A stretch of DNA of 32,440 nt from an uncultured Parasutterella sp. (GCA_947625105.1 CANQMZ010000006.1:1-32440); one strand, 5' to 3'; positions 20,389 to 28,650 are shown, counted from the first letter of the stretch. Translations and numbers: made by a program. Notes: generated from the sequence alone by a model not told the origin.

Positions 20389-20508
20389 GCTGTCTAAATA
20401 TTTGCGTTTCTCCTCAAAAAACGATGCGCAGGAAAACGGCGGTTGGTCCCGCTAGACTTCCTAACAGACGCAAGACCGCCAGTAAGAAATGGCGGTCTTT
20501 TTCTTTTT
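20389..20508 (+). ncRNA. Candidate small RNA or attenuated leader in the msrAB-nrdD intergenic region
   Basis: Promoter-like hexamers upstream, CGTTT/AAACG hairpin with CTCCTC loop, terminated by AAGACCGCC-AGTAAGAAAT-GGCGGTCTT plus T-tract. Confidence 0.45.
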
Positions 20509-20509
20509 T
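20472..20509 (+). terminator. Rho-independent terminator in the intergenic region
   Basis: 9-bp perfect stem AAGACCGCC/GGCGGTCTT followed by TTTCTTTTTT. Confidence 0.8.
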
Positions 20510-20958
20510 GACTTTACAGCCTGTTTTAGGTTTGCATTCCGTAAAGACCCCGTTGCTATTTACTCTCCAAAGAGTTCCTTCTTTGGCAAATCGCCGGATT
20601 TGATATAAAAATCGTGTGGTAATTTCCCTAATCGGGATATTCACAATATTCGTTTTTTCTTTATGATTTATCTAGTTCAAATTAAAATGACCCCAATAAA
20701 AAATTCAAGTTTCATTTTTCTCTCTAATTATTATTTTTAGATATATTTAAAAGATATATTATAAGTTTGGTATTCAAAAATTATTTGGAGTTACCTTCGA
20801 GCAGCAAAACAAACAATTTGAAACAAAGTAATTCCACATATTGTGTTTTTATCGGTTATAGTGCGCCGCTTTTTAACCAATATTTCTAAGTTATCTGCTT
20901 GAATTCTAAAGCAGAACAATACCCAAGCAAAAATACATCATGTAGAAAAATGCCTTAT

Positions 20959-21006
20959 ACACAGTATATTGATTGTCTACCACTAAAATTACACTACTGA
21001 TTGTAT
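20959..21006 (+). promoter_or_regulatory. Tandem NrdR-box-like operator upstream of nrdD
   Basis: ACACAGTATATTGATT (20959-20974) and ACACTACTGATTGTAT (20991-21006), start-to-start spacing 32 bp; putative -10 TATACT at 21027-21032. Confidence 0.7.
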
Positions 21007-21072
21007 TTTTTTTGATTTCTTTTATGTATACTCTCGGACTGTTTGAAAATTTTTGATTAGGAGCTGGTTCAG

Positions 21073-23103
21073 ATGAGCCCAATGACAGCGACACCGTCTC
21101 ACGTGATTAAAAGAGACGGTACCGTAAAGGACTTTGATATGTCCAAAATTGCCTCCGCTCTGGAAAGGGCAGGTAAGGCGACTGGTGAGTTCGGTGCAGA
21201 CATCGCAAACCGCATTACTCACATTGAAGTGATGAAAAGGTTGGAAGAGCAAAAGATCTCCACACCGACCATTGAACAAATTCAGGATGCCGTAGAAAAC
21301 GCCCTTTTTGACACAGGGTACAGAAAAACGCTACGCGCATACATTGTTTATCGTGAACAAAGAGCAAAAGCCCGTGACGCACGCCGCAGCCTTGTGGATG
21401 TTGAGAGCTCAATGAACGAGTACCTTGACCAACTTGATTGGCGTGTCAATGCCAACGCTAATCAAGGATATTCCCTCGGCGGTCTAATTCTCAATGTTTC
21501 CGGGAAGGTTGTTGCCAACTACTGGCTCAACTACATTTATCCTCCAGAAGTAGGTCACGCGCATCGCGAAGCAGATTTCCATATTCATGATTTGGATATG
21601 CTTTCCGGCTATTGCGCAGGTTGGTCATTGAAGACCCTGCTCAATGAAGGTCTCAATGGGGTTCCTGGCAAAGTAGAAGCAGCGGCTCCTAAACATCTGA
21701 CAAGCGCTGTTGGACAGATCGTCAATTTCCTTGGAACAATGCAGAACGAATGGGCAGGGGCTCAAGCATTCAGCTCCTTTGATACCTATCTGGCTCCTTT
21801 CATTCGTGTTGACAAACTCTCATACAAGGAAGTTCGCCAGTGTATTCAAGAGTTGATTTACAACCTGAATGTTCCAAGTCGTTGGGGTACTCAGACTCCT
21901 TTTACTAATCTCACATTTGACTGGGTTTGCCCGGAGGATTTGAGAGAACAGCATCCGTTAATCGGCGGTGAGGAAGTTGACTTCACCTACGGTGATTTAC
22001 AGGAAGAGATGGCAATGATCAACAGGGCATATATTGAAGTCATGCTCGAGGGAGACGCCAAGGGACGCGTGTTTACGTTCCCGATTCCTACCTACAATAT
22101 GACCAAGGATTTCGATTGGGACAGTCCCAATGCCAAGTTGCTGTTCAGCATGACGGCTCGCTACGGTCTGCCGTATTTCCAGAATTTCATCAATTCAGAA
22201 CTGAAACCCAACATGATTAGATCTATGTGTTGCCGTCTGCAGCTCGACTTGCGCGAGCTCTTAAAGCGTGGTAACGGTTTGTTTGGCTCGGCTGAACAAA
22301 CAGGATCCCTAGGCGTGGTGACCATAAACTGCGCAAGGTTGGGTTATGTGTTCGCACAGGATGAGCAAGGTTTGTTCAAACGTCTTGATGATTTGCTTGA
22401 AATGGCGAGAAACAGCTTGGAGATTAAGCGCAAAGTGATTCAGCGTCATATGGATCACGGCCTGTTCCCGTATACACGACGCTACCTCGGGACGTTGCGT
22501 AATCACTTCTCCACGATCGGTGTTAACGGCCTCAACGAAATGATTCGTAACTTCACTCAGGATAAAGAAGACATTACAACGCCAGCTGGTCATGCATTTG
22601 CAGCCAAAGTATTGGATTTCATCCGTGACAAGATGGTTATCTTCCAAGAAGAGACGGGACATATGTACAACCTAGAGGCCACTCCTGCCGAAGGTACCAC
22701 TTATCGCTTTGCCAAAGAAGATAGGAAACGTTTTCCCAAGATTATCCAAGCCGGTACGCCAGATCATCCTTACTACACCAATAGCTCGCAACTGCCGGTC
22801 AACTACACAGATGATCCATTCCAAGCATTAGAAATGCAGGAAGACCTTCAGAAGAAATACACGGGTGGTACAGTTTTGCACCTCTACATGAATGAAGAAG
22901 TGTCAAGTCCCGAGCTTTGCCGCGATATTGTGCGCCGAGCTCTAACACAGTTCCGTTTACCTTACATCACCATTACGCCAACTTTCTCGATTTGCCCGAA
23001 ACACGGCTATATCCCTGGCAATCACAAGTTCTGCCCGAAGTGTGATGCGGAACTTATTGCCCAGAAGAAGAAAGAAATGGCACAGGCCCAAGCCACGAAA
23101 TAG
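21073..23103 (+). CDS. nrdD: Anaerobic ribonucleoside-triphosphate reductase large polypeptide, lacking the glycyl-radical tail
   Basis: N-terminal ATP-cone (VIKRDGTVKDFDMSKI), HIHDLDMLSGYCAGWSLKTLL, SMCCRLQLDLRELLKRG; ends after zinc ribbon CPKHGYIPGNHKFCPKCD. Confidence 0.95.
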   Translation: MSPMTATPSHVIKRDGTVKDFDMSKIASALERAGKATGEFGADIANRITHIEVMKRLEEQKISTPTIEQIQDAVENALFDTGYRKTLRAYIVYREQRAKARDARRSLVDVESSMNEYLDQLDWRVNANANQGYSLGGLILNVSGKVVANYWLNYIYPPEVGHAHREADFHIHDLDMLSGYCAGWSLKTLLNEGLNGVPGKVEAAAPKHLTSAVGQIVNFLGTMQNEWAGAQAFSSFDTYLAPFIRVDKLSYKEVRQCIQELIYNLNVPSRWGTQTPFTNLTFDWVCPEDLREQHPLIGGEEVDFTYGDLQEEMAMINRAYIEVMLEGDAKGRVFTFPIPTYNMTKDFDWDSPNAKLLFSMTARYGLPYFQNFINSELKPNMIRSMCCRLQLDLRELLKRGNGLFGSAEQTGSLGVVTINCARLGYVFAQDEQGLFKRLDDLLEMARNSLEIKRKVIQRHMDHGLFPYTRRYLGTLRNHFSTIGVNGLNEMIRNFTQDKEDITTPAGHAFAAKVLDFIRDKMVIFQEETGHMYNLEATPAEGTTYRFAKEDRKRFPKIIQAGTPDHPYYTNSSQLPVNYTDDPFQALEMQEDLQKKYTGGTVLHLYMNEEVSSPELCRDIVRRALTQFRLPYITITPTFSICPKHGYIPGNHKFCPKCDAELIAQKKKEMAQAQATK

Positions 23104-23135
23104 TTTTCTACAATTGTCTAATTAAGGAGGAAAAA

Positions 23136-23315
23136 ATGTCCGAAAAAACAACTCAACAGGAAGTTCAGCTCAAAGATGAAGAGCGCACAAAGTGCGAAGT
23201 GTGGACTCGCGTGATGGGATACCATCGTCCGGTATCCTCATTTAACATTGGCAAGCAAGGAGAGTTTGCTGAACGCAAATACTTTGTCGAGTCAAAGTGC
23301 GGTTGCGCCAAGTAA
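23136..23315 (+). CDS. Separate 59-aa glycyl-radical domain of class III ribonucleotide reductase (MSEKTTQQEVQLKDEERTKCEVWTRVMGYHRPVSSFNIGKQGEFAERKYFVESKCGCAK)
   Basis: Strong SD AAGGAGG; RVMGYHRPVSSFNIGKQGEF matches the RVxGY…NxGK glycyl-radical tail of NrdD; below ORF-track length cutoff. Confidence 0.9.
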   Translation: MSEKTTQQEVQLKDEERTKCEVWTRVMGYHRPVSSFNIGKQGEFAERKYFVESKCGCAK

Positions 23316-23331
23316 TCTATAACTGAGTTCT

Positions 23332-23367
23332 GACCTCCTTTGCCACGCAATAGCAGGTAAGGAGGTC
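23332..23367 (+). promoter_or_regulatory. SD-sequestering hairpin upstream of nrdG
   Basis: GACCTCCTT (23332-23340) / AAGGAGGTC (23359-23367), 9-bp perfect stem containing the only good SD before nrdG. Confidence 0.6.
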
Positions 23368-23379
23368 TTCTATTATCAA

Positions 23380-24147
23380 ATGCAACAGAATAAACACATT
23401 GAGATCGTGGATGTCAGCTCTAAAAGCGCTGATGAATTGCGCATCGGTGGCATTGCAAGATTTACTACGATAGATTTTCCTAACAGACTTTCGGCAGTTA
23501 TCTTCATCAAAGGATGTCCATGGCGGTGTGCCTATTGCCAGAACCCTGATCTTCAAGCTAGAGAATTCGCTCCACAAGATGAACGCCTTGACTGGGTAAC
23601 TATTAAAGGCTTTCTTTCCACACGCAAAGGACTGCTTGACGGTGTTGTTTTTAGTGGTGGCGAGCCCTGCGTTGACCCTGCTCTAAACGAGGCGGTTCGA
23701 GAAACCAAAGATCTCGGCTTTCAGGTCGGACTGCACACAGGAGGAATGTATCCGAGAAGAGTATCGGAAATACTTCCGTACCTTGATTGGGTTGGGTTGG
23801 ATATCAAAGCACCCCTTAGCGACGAGAGCGCATACGAGAAAGTCGTTGGCAAAAAAGAGGCGGCATCCCACGTCGAGAGGACACTGGACATGTTGCTACA
23901 GAGTCCTGTGGAATTGGAAGTTAGGACTACGGTCCATCCAGATCTTCTTTCCGAAGAACAGATTGCTAAGATTGCTGATGAACTACTGGCAAAAAAAGTT
24001 CAGACCTTTGCCTTACAGGTTTACCGTCAGCCGAACGGCATGGATGAATCCGAGGCATTGCCTAGAGTTGGCAGTGATTATCCAAGTGAAAAACTTATTA
24101 CCCATTTAAGCCACAGATTCAAGAACTTTATCTTCAGGCGGTCTTAG
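23380..24147 (+). CDS. nrdG: Anaerobic ribonucleoside-triphosphate reductase activating protein (radical SAM)
   Basis: CxxxCxxC motif KGCPWRCAYCQNPDLQ, FSGGEP, downstream of nrdD. Confidence 0.92.
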   Translation: MQQNKHIEIVDVSSKSADELRIGGIARFTTIDFPNRLSAVIFIKGCPWRCAYCQNPDLQAREFAPQDERLDWVTIKGFLSTRKGLLDGVVFSGGEPCVDPALNEAVRETKDLGFQVGLHTGGMYPRRVSEILPYLDWVGLDIKAPLSDESAYEKVVGKKEAASHVERTLDMLLQSPVELEVRTTVHPDLLSEEQIAKIADELLAKKVQTFALQVYRQPNGMDESEALPRVGSDYPSEKLITHLSHRFKNFIFRRS

Positions 24148-24179
24148 ACTTCTCTCATCGTTATTGAGGAGGTCTAAAA

Positions 24180-25127
24180 ATGCCTGCCAGTATTAAAAAA
24201 TCGCTTTTATTGTTATCCGTAACAGCTTGTTTTGGTGTTGGGTTGGCTTTGCCAGACGGTTTGAGTGCCTTCACTGAGGCCAAGGCTGCCGATTCTCAGA
24301 TGGCTTCCCAAGTAGTTAAAGCCAAAGTCAAGGAGGTTTTGAGTGGGGACACGGTGATTATTTCGAGCCCGAGTGGGACTCAGAAGATTTCTCTTATGGG
24401 AGTTCAAGCACCGGATGTGAATTTACCTGCCGGAATCAAGAGTAAAGAATCATTGCAACAACTCTTAGCCAAGGGTAATAACGAACTGATGATCCAACAC
24501 CAGGTAACAGACAAGTGGGGACGTTTCATTGGTCGTCTACTTGGTTCGGATATGGACATCAATTTACAGCAATTGAAGGACGGTCATGCGTGGACGACTA
24601 ATAAGATTTTGGAATTCAATACCCCAGAGGAGCAGACTTTGTATCAGAAGATGCAGGAGGAGGCTCGTACTCTGAATAAGGGGCTGTGGGCAGGAGCACG
24701 CAATACGGATAAGAACGTTATGACAGTAGGTGCCCTGCATGTTATTAGTGGAGATTCCATTGTCGTCTCTTCCCCGTCTGGTATCTCAGTGGTCAGGATG
24801 GTCGGAATCAAAGCCCCCTCAATGAAGCAGCCAGCGGGAGAGGCTAGCAGAGCCTCCTTGTCCGAGGCCCTTGAAAAGGGGAACGGTCATTTGGACGTCT
24901 ATTACAAAGTCAGAGATAAGTGGGGTCGCTACATTGGCAAGATCGTTTCAGAGGGAATGGATCTGAATCTGCATCAAATTAAAAACGGTCAAGCATGGCT
25001 CTATCAAGAGTTCAAGAAGGACATCGCCCCTTCGGATTTGAGTTTGTATGAAAAAGTTCAACAGGAAGCTAAAACTCTAAATAAAGGAGTTTGGAAAGAT
25101 CCTCAAGCTCAAAAGCAACTTTATTGA
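24180..25127 (+). CDS. Exported protein with two degenerate SNase (thermonuclease-like) domains
   Basis: Signal-peptide-like N-terminus; two repeats VxSGD(T/S)…G(V/I)xAP…KWGR(F/Y)IG…NL(Q/H)Q(L/I)K(D/N)G(H/Q)AW…TLNKG(L/V)W. Confidence 0.85.
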   Translation: MPASIKKSLLLLSVTACFGVGLALPDGLSAFTEAKAADSQMASQVVKAKVKEVLSGDTVIISSPSGTQKISLMGVQAPDVNLPAGIKSKESLQQLLAKGNNELMIQHQVTDKWGRFIGRLLGSDMDINLQQLKDGHAWTTNKILEFNTPEEQTLYQKMQEEARTLNKGLWAGARNTDKNVMTVGALHVISGDSIVVSSPSGISVVRMVGIKAPSMKQPAGEASRASLSEALEKGNGHLDVYYKVRDKWGRYIGKIVSEGMDLNLHQIKNGQAWLYQEFKKDIAPSDLSLYEKVQQEAKTLNKGVWKDPQAQKQLY

Positions 25128-25152
25128 TTAAACTTCTACATCAATGACTGTG

Positions 25153-25175
25153 CAAAGCGGCCGTTGGCCGCTTTG
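25153..25175. repeat. Perfect palindromic hairpin CAAAGCGGCC-GTT-GGCCGCTTTG
   Basis: 10-bp perfect inverted repeat between the two SNase genes; no T-tract directly after it. Confidence 0.7.
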
Positions 25176-25214
25176 TCAATAAGAAGTTAGAACCTCCTTA
25201 TGGAGATCAAATTG

Positions 25215-25781
25215 ATGCAGAAGCGTTACAACTATAAAAGCACTCTTTTCTGGCTCGTCTTGGCTATCATCGTCCTGTTGGTAGCATGGTTCTTTCAGGG
25301 GACGGATCCGTCTCAAAACTCTCGATCTTCCACGGGGAAGAAGGAAGTGAATGCAAAGGTGGTCCGGATCTCTGATGGAGATACTTTTGAGGTGATTTTT
25401 GACGGGAAAAAGGAAAAAAAGAGGATCCGGATGTTGGCAATAGACGCTCCAGAACTAAAGATGAAAGGAGGTGCAGAAAGTAAAAAGTCATTAACCGATC
25501 TGATAAAGAAATGTGATAACCGTGTTTTCGTGCAGCAGGCCTATGAAGACCAGTACAAGCGGGTCGTAGGAAAAGTTCTCTGTGACGGACAGGATTTAAA
25601 TCTTGAGCAAATCAAAAATGGTCATGCATGGCTTTATGAGAGGCATCGCAAGGATGCGTTCGCCGGAGACGGAACAAAGTATGCCGAAGCCCAAAAATAC
25701 GCAAAAGAGCATAATTTGGGTCTTTGGAAAGAAAAAAATCCCAAGGCTCCTTGGGAATGGAGAAAAGAAAATCCCCGGTAG
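25215..25781 (+). CDS. Membrane-anchored SNase/thermonuclease family protein with intact catalytic motifs
   Basis: N-terminal TM; SDGDTFEVIF, RIRMLAIDAPEL, DQYKRVVGKV; ATG at 25215 with GGAG 9 nt upstream. Confidence 0.85.
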   Translation: MQKRYNYKSTLFWLVLAIIVLLVAWFFQGTDPSQNSRSSTGKKEVNAKVVRISDGDTFEVIFDGKKEKKRIRMLAIDAPELKMKGGAESKKSLTDLIKKCDNRVFVQQAYEDQYKRVVGKVLCDGQDLNLEQIKNGHAWLYERHRKDAFAGDGTKYAEAQKYAKEHNLGLWKEKNPKAPWEWRKENPR

Positions 25782-25819
25782 TTTTTAATTTTGCCACCGG
25801 GTAATCTGAGCGGTTGGGT

Positions 25820-26263
25820 CTACTGCAGTAAGACCTTGTCAGGGTTGCGCTGATCCACTTTAAAACAGCTGAAAGGTACCATCAAAGAAAGAGTGCCTCT
25901 ATCCTCCAGAATAGTTTCAACTAAAAGAGGAACGGAAGTGCCTTGTTTGACCAGTTGGTTCAATCTTTCAAACAATGTTTCTTTGGGCTCAACTCTTAAT
26001 TCACTACCTTTGCGGATCCAATCTTTATCGATTTCCATTCCAATGAACTGACAGGCCTCTGAAATGGACTTGTCCTTCAGATCGTCTAGCCTACGGCTGG
26101 CCAAATATTCTAAAGTACCTAAGAGTTCTGGAAGATGGCGATCATCAATGATCTCTTTAATGATTTGGATGCTTGAGTCTTCAAGTTTATACATGCGCAA
26201 CGTATCAAAAGCGCCGACACTCATTTTTTCTTGGCTAATTTCATAGTCCGTGCTGCGTTGCAT
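25820..26263 (-). CDS. Hypothetical protein, 147 aa
   Basis: Complete ORF, soluble composition, no recognised motif. Confidence 0.6.
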   Translation of the reverse strand: MQRSTDYEISQEKMSVGAFDTLRMYKLEDSSIQIIKEIIDDRHLPELLGTLEYLASRRLDDLKDKSISEACQFIGMEIDKDWIRKGSELRVEPKETLFERLNQLVKQGTSVPLLVETILEDRGTLSLMVPFSCFKVDQRNPDKVLLQ

Positions 26264-26307
26264 TTCAAAGAGACCTCAGGTTATTTGTCCTTCTACAATT
26301 AAAAACC

Positions 26308-27879
26308 TCATTTGTTCGCTAAGGATAACGCTTTTTGTTCTTCCACCTTAGCATTAAAACTGGATTTCCAAAGGACGGCCAAAACCACTACAAACATGGC
26401 GGAAGTAGCTCCAAAACTGAAGAGCCAACTACCATGTGTGAATCCCGCTACTAGATAGCCGAAAAGGCAACAAACAGCGATGAACCACGCGTATGGTAAC
26501 TGTGTAGTTACGTGGGCGATGTGAGAACAACCGCTTCCGGCACTCGACAGAATGGTCGTATCGGAAATCGGCGAGCAGTGGTCACCAAAAACAGCTCCTG
26601 CCAAAGTCGAGGACAGGCAAACGATGGTAAGCGAGGGATCTACTGCTTGTGCAACCGGCACCGCAATGGGGATCAATATACCGAATGTTCCCCAAGCCGT
26701 TCCTGTTGAAAAACTCAAAAATGCGGCAATGAGGAATATGGCTGCCGGAAGGAACAGATCCAGTCCAGTGCTTCCTGTTACGAAAGACTCAACGAAATTC
26801 TGAGTCATCAAAAGGTCACGACAAACACCCGATAGCGTCCAAGCCAAAATCAGGATAACGTTGGCCGGGAGCATGAGTTTCATACCTTCGACCGATCCTT
26901 CCATGAAGTCTTGGAAGCTCACAATCTTCCTTGGAATGTACATGAGGAAAGCAACTACCAGCGCACCAAAAGATGCCCATACCAAAGCCTTGGATGCAGA
27001 ACAGTTGCCTAGCGCGGCTGTCACAGAATGGTAAGCAGGATCTGAGCCCCAATAGCCTCCATCGTATAGAAGAGAAAGAACGGCAAAAATGATCAAGCAT
27101 ATGAGAGGTATCACCATATCCCAAAGCGTTCCCTTCTCACTTTGCTTGTGTTTGGAGCGGTCAATTGAGGCCACGGCAACTTCTTCTGGCCTGGCATAAA
27201 GGGCTTTAACTTCGGCTTTTTTCATTGGTCCGAAATCTCTGTTTGTATAGGAGAGATAAATGACCAACAGAAGGCAGAAAATGGCATAAAAGTTGTACGG
27301 AATCGTGGAGACGAAAGCCTGAAAATCACTTTGGAAAGCACCTGTGGCTTTAAGGGAACTTCCCACGGCCGCCGCCCATGAGGAAACGGGAGCGATAATG
27401 CACATCGGTGCGGCGGTCGAGTCGATGATGTAAGCGAGCTTCTCGCGAGAGACTTTGTAGGCGTCAGTGAGAGGTCTCATCACGGTGCCGACTGTCAGGC
27501 AGTTGAAATAGTCATCAATGAAAATGACAAAGCTCAGTCCGCAAGTGGCCATCAAGGAGCTTTTTCTTGATTTGATCTTCTTTAAGGCCATTTCTCCATA
27601 TCGCTTAGTTCCTCCGGACATGTTGAGTACATAAACCAGAGCGCCCAATAGAGTACAGAACATCAGAATTTGAAAATCAACTTTTTTAGCCATGAGCGTA
27701 AAGGTGACGCCCAACATATTGATAATCGGATCTTCGAGTCCTTTACCAAACGCATAGATACAGGTACCGGAAAAAATTCCAATCAGCAGTGAGGAGAAAA
27801 CCTCCTTCGTAATAAGAGCCAAAACGATCGCAACGATAGGAGGCACGATCGATAGCCAACCAGCGGCATAGGATTCCAT
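26308..27879 (-). CDS. NhaC-family Na+/H+ antiporter
   Basis: FIDDYFNCLTVGTVMRPLTD, APVSSWAAAVGS, FGDHCSPISDTTILSSAGSGCSHIAHVTTQLPYA. Confidence 0.88.
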   Translation of the reverse strand: MESYAAGWLSIVPPIVAIVLALITKEVFSSLLIGIFSGTCIYAFGKGLEDPIINMLGVTFTLMAKKVDFQILMFCTLLGALVYVLNMSGGTKRYGEMALKKIKSRKSSLMATCGLSFVIFIDDYFNCLTVGTVMRPLTDAYKVSREKLAYIIDSTAAPMCIIAPVSSWAAAVGSSLKATGAFQSDFQAFVSTIPYNFYAIFCLLLVIYLSYTNRDFGPMKKAEVKALYARPEEVAVASIDRSKHKQSEKGTLWDMVIPLICLIIFAVLSLLYDGGYWGSDPAYHSVTAALGNCSASKALVWASFGALVVAFLMYIPRKIVSFQDFMEGSVEGMKLMLPANVILILAWTLSGVCRDLLMTQNFVESFVTGSTGLDLFLPAAIFLIAAFLSFSTGTAWGTFGILIPIAVPVAQAVDPSLTIVCLSSTLAGAVFGDHCSPISDTTILSSAGSGCSHIAHVTTQLPYAWFIAVCCLFGYLVAGFTHGSWLFSFGATSAMFVVVLAVLWKSSFNAKVEEQKALSLANK

Positions 27880-27966
27880 AATTGTCTACTTATTCGGGAT
27901 TTGACCGAAAAATTTTAACTGAATCCTGTTTCATTACGATAAACGCAATTAGTTTTTGAGGCTATC

Positions 27967-27998
27967 TAAAAAAACCGCTACCGATGGTAGCGGTTTTT
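27967..27998. terminator. Bidirectional-type terminator hairpin between efp and nhaC
   Basis: AAAACCGCTACC-GAT-GGTAGCGGTTTT with A- and T-tracts on either side. Confidence 0.8.
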
Positions 27999-28021
27999 AC
28001 TAAGATGAAAGCAAACTTGGC

Positions 28022-28579
28022 TTACATGACTCTGTTGCGATATTCATCTGTACGAGTGTCGATCTCAATCTTATCGCCGGTTTTCACAAAAGCAGGGACC
28101 TGAATGATATGTCCAGTTGCAAGTTTTGCTGGTTTCATGACCTTACCGGAAGTATCTCCCTTGACCGCAGGTTCTGTGTAGATGATTTCCCTTGTAAGGA
28201 TGGTCGGTAGCTCAATGGAAATGGCCTTTCCGTTGTAAAGAACGACCTCTGCTTTCATACCGTCTTCAAGATATTTGAGCACATCTTCCATAACCTCGGC
28301 TTCAACCTCGTACTGGTTGTACTCGTCATCCATCCAAACGTAGAGAGGATCAGCAAAGTAGGAATAAGAAACTTCTTTTTTATCGAGGATGATATCGTCG
28401 AAGCGATCATCGGCGCGATAAACAGTCTCTGTTCCGCTATTGGAAAGGAGATTCTTCATCTTAAGCTTAACAGTGGAGGCGCCGCGACCGCCTTTGCTGT
28501 ACTCTGACTTTAAAATAACCATGGGTTTGTCATCGACCATGACAACATTGCCCACTCTAAGTTCTTGTGCTGTTTTCAT
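28022..28579 (-). CDS. efp: Elongation factor P (Arg32 type)
   Basis: [11 protein letters not shown]…[23 protein letters not shown] at 28579 preferred. Confidence 0.96.
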   Translation of the reverse strand: MKTAQELRVGNVVMVDDKPMVILKSEYSKGGRGASTVKLKMKNLLSNSGTETVYRADDRFDDIILDKKEVSYSYFADPLYVWMDDEYNQYEVEAEVMEDVLKYLEDGMKAEVVLYNGKAISIELPTILTREIIYTEPAVKGDTSGKVMKPAKLATGHIIQVPAFVKTGDKIEIDTRTDEYRNRVM

Positions 28580-28650
28580 AATTACTTTTGGTTGGTTAAT
28601 GTTCAAAAGCCGTCAGGCTCCTGGGAACACGAAAATTCAAAACAATCCGA

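Larger units (their letters stand above)
20268..20744. repeat. 16-bp exact inverted repeat (ATATCTAAAAATAATA / TATTATTTTTAGATAT) flanking a 445-bp segment
   Basis: 20268-20283 and 20729-20744; AT-rich, so chance is not excluded. Confidence 0.4.

Noticed and set aside
20379-20603. 74-aa plus-strand ORF in the AT-rich gap as a leader peptide
   Set aside because: Runs through a strong intrinsic terminator and has no good SD; the sRNA interpretation fits better
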